NCBI GenBank assembly: GCA_016795105.1
Contig: JAEUIH010000081.1
Coordinates: forward strand, 1 to 33,657
Reading direction: 5' to 3'
Source: Planctomyces sp.
Lineage (GTDB): Bacteria; Planctomycetota; Planctomycetia; Planctomycetales; Planctomycetaceae
DNA: 33,657 nucleotides
In this document: in pieces, positions 32,838-33,657 of the stretch
How the letters are laid out: the number at the start of each line of letters is the position of its first letter
Numbering within the stretch: position 1 is the first letter of the stretch
Notes under the pieces: model-generated
Seen by the model: only the letters and a program-made list of their open reading frames with translations
What the model was told of the DNA's origin: nothing
The model's database searches: none
Translations under genes and position numbers: made by a program

Positions 32838-33290
32838 TCAGTCTGTCAGCCATTCGATAATCATGAAACGACGATCGACTCTTGAGAGAAGAAGAAACAA
32901 TCCGACATTCTGAGCAATGTAGTATAGAAGAACAAGAACACGCGTTCTCAGTCGTCCAACGGGAACAAACAAGCCACTGAGCAGACCCATGAACGTTGCC
33001 ATGACGACAAAGGGGGTAAGGAGGAAAAAAATCAGCGAAACAACGTGTTTGGCTTCAGCGAACTCGGCACCCGGACTGTTGGGGCCTGAGTAACGGATCG
33101 GAAAATGTCCAAGGTACATGCACGCGAACAACCAGAACCCCACGACAAGTGCTACGCTGAACAGGGGAAAGCCAACGACCGCAGCGGTGGCAAGAACGAT
33201 CAGGCGATTTGTGGCGGGGGAATATGGAGCCGAGGCGGTGGTGATTCTGGGGGTATTCGGTGAAGGGATTGTGGACTGGTATGGATTCAT
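32838..33290 (-). CDS. Small integral membrane protein of unknown function
   Basis: A 150-residue protein starting MNPYQSTIPSPNTP. After a Pro/Ser/Thr-rich N-terminal tail of about 25 residues there are probably three membrane helices: about 30-60 (LIVLATAAVVGFPLFSVALV), about 80-105 (HVVSLIFFLLTPFVVMATFM) and about 115-135 (RVLVLLYYIAQNVGLFLLLS). The short loops are basic (RLRTR, SRVDRR). MNPYQS-type N-termini are common among small planctomycete membrane proteins. The ATG at 33290 is preferred to an in-frame TTG at 33317, although no good ribosome site is visible. It lies between two copies of the inverted-repeat array. No enzyme motif is seen and its role is unknown. Confidence 0.78.
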   Translation of the reverse strand: MNPYQSTIPSPNTPRITTASAPYSPATNRLIVLATAAVVGFPLFSVALVVGFWLFACMYLGHFPIRYSGPNSPGAEFAEAKHVVSLIFFLLTPFVVMATFMGLLSGLFVPVGRLRTRVLVLLYYIAQNVGLFLLLSRVDRRFMIIEWLTD

Positions 33291-33413
33291 GAGGACTTCT
33301 GTTCCATCGTCGAGCAAAAATACTGCCGAGAGCAGTCTGAGGCTGCAGATCGTTGCCTGGTGAGAAGGATTTTACTCCGGATCGAGCGAGTAGTTCAAAC
33401 CCGAATGCGGCGC

Positions 33414-33657
33414 CCAAATGTAGGATGGGCATTCCTGCCCGTCCCGTGCTGGTTTGCGTCCTGCAGCGGCGCAGGGTGGCTAAGTCGTAGGATGGGCATT
33501 CCTGCCCGTCCCGTGCTGGTTCGAGTCCTGCAGCGGCGCAGGGTGGCTAAGTCGTAGGATGGGCATTCCTGCCCGTCCCCCGCTGGTTCGAGTCCTGCAG
33601 CGGCGCAGGGTGGCTAAGTCGTAGGATGGGCATTCCTGCCCGTCCCGCGCTGGTTCG
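33414..33657 (+). repeat. Inverted-repeat-bounded 67-bp tandem array, copy 3 (runs off the window)
   Basis: The left inverted repeat (33414-33441, identical to the left end of copy 2) is followed by units starting at 33420, 33487, 33554 and 33621, with an exact 67-bp period. The last unit is cut by the window end, so the right end and total copy number are unknown. The units are closer to one another (mostly CTGCAGCGGCGCAGG) than to copy 2, suggesting recent local amplification. The array lies upstream of the small membrane protein gene; 33291-33413 shows no other feature. Confidence 0.93.

Noticed and set aside
33414-33657. CRISPR array
   Set aside because: The 67-bp units directly abut each other with no unique spacers, and no cas gene is present.
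33420-33657. tRNA-derived repeat: GGTTCGAGTCC in the units matches the tRNA T-loop consensus, with four of five flanking T-stem pairs
   Set aside because: No D-arm, anticodon arm or acceptor stem can be formed around it and other units vary the motif (GGTTCGGGTGC, GGTTTGCGTCC), so it is probably a coincidence.

Overview
The window reads as chromosomal DNA from a planctomycete, probably family Planctomycetaceae or a close relative. The evidence is the gene content: a PSD1/DUF1549/DUF1553 cytochrome next to a DUF1501 protein, a giant PVC-type heme-binding dehydrogenase-like protein, a very long ELWxxDGT-repeat protein whose N-terminus carries a LEPR-XLL-like motif, and several large secreted or coiled-coil proteins that match no broadly conserved family. 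I see no rRNA, tRNA, CRISPR array, phage or transposase gene.

Layout. At 0.2-7.1 kb there is a membrane-anchored coiled-coil protein (-), a lipoprotein (+), a lipoprotein thioredoxin (-), an IscA/HesB-type Fe-S carrier followed by a clear intrinsic terminator, and a secreted protein of unknown function. At 7.1-8.3 kb an HNH-endonuclease gene and an OsmC gene form a tightly spaced minus-strand pair. At 8.7-14.5 kb there is a TrkH-type K+ transporter with an extended N-terminus, then an exporter pair: an ABC transporter whose ATPase motifs are strongly degenerate, and an HlyD-like adaptor 5 nt downstream. At 14.8-18.8 kb lie a small conserved-looking unknown, metK and lnt. At 18.8-32.5 kb is a block of exported proteins: an SGNH hydrolase, the PVC-type cytochrome/HEAT protein, the convergent and overlapping ELW-repeat protein, and the PSD1-DUF1501 operon. 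A small membrane protein closes the window.

Between the genes are three families of short palindromic repeats. The most striking has 67-bp tandem units flanked by 28-bp near-perfect terminal inverted repeats. It occurs in the gaps at 7.1, 32.5 and 33.4 kb, and at 7.25 kb it supplies the stop codon of the OsmC gene. The second family (28.4-28.6 kb) and the third (20.7 kb, possibly 15.4 kb) are smaller hairpin repeats.

Housekeeping functions (MetK, Lnt, the Fe-S carrier, TrkH) are solid calls. The exported proteins are identified by family, but their substrates cannot be read from sequence. I do not see an obvious new multi-gene system. The best candidates for something undescribed are the inverted-repeat-bounded arrays, the exporter with the degenerate ATPase, and the antisense C-terminal tail of the ELW-repeat protein.
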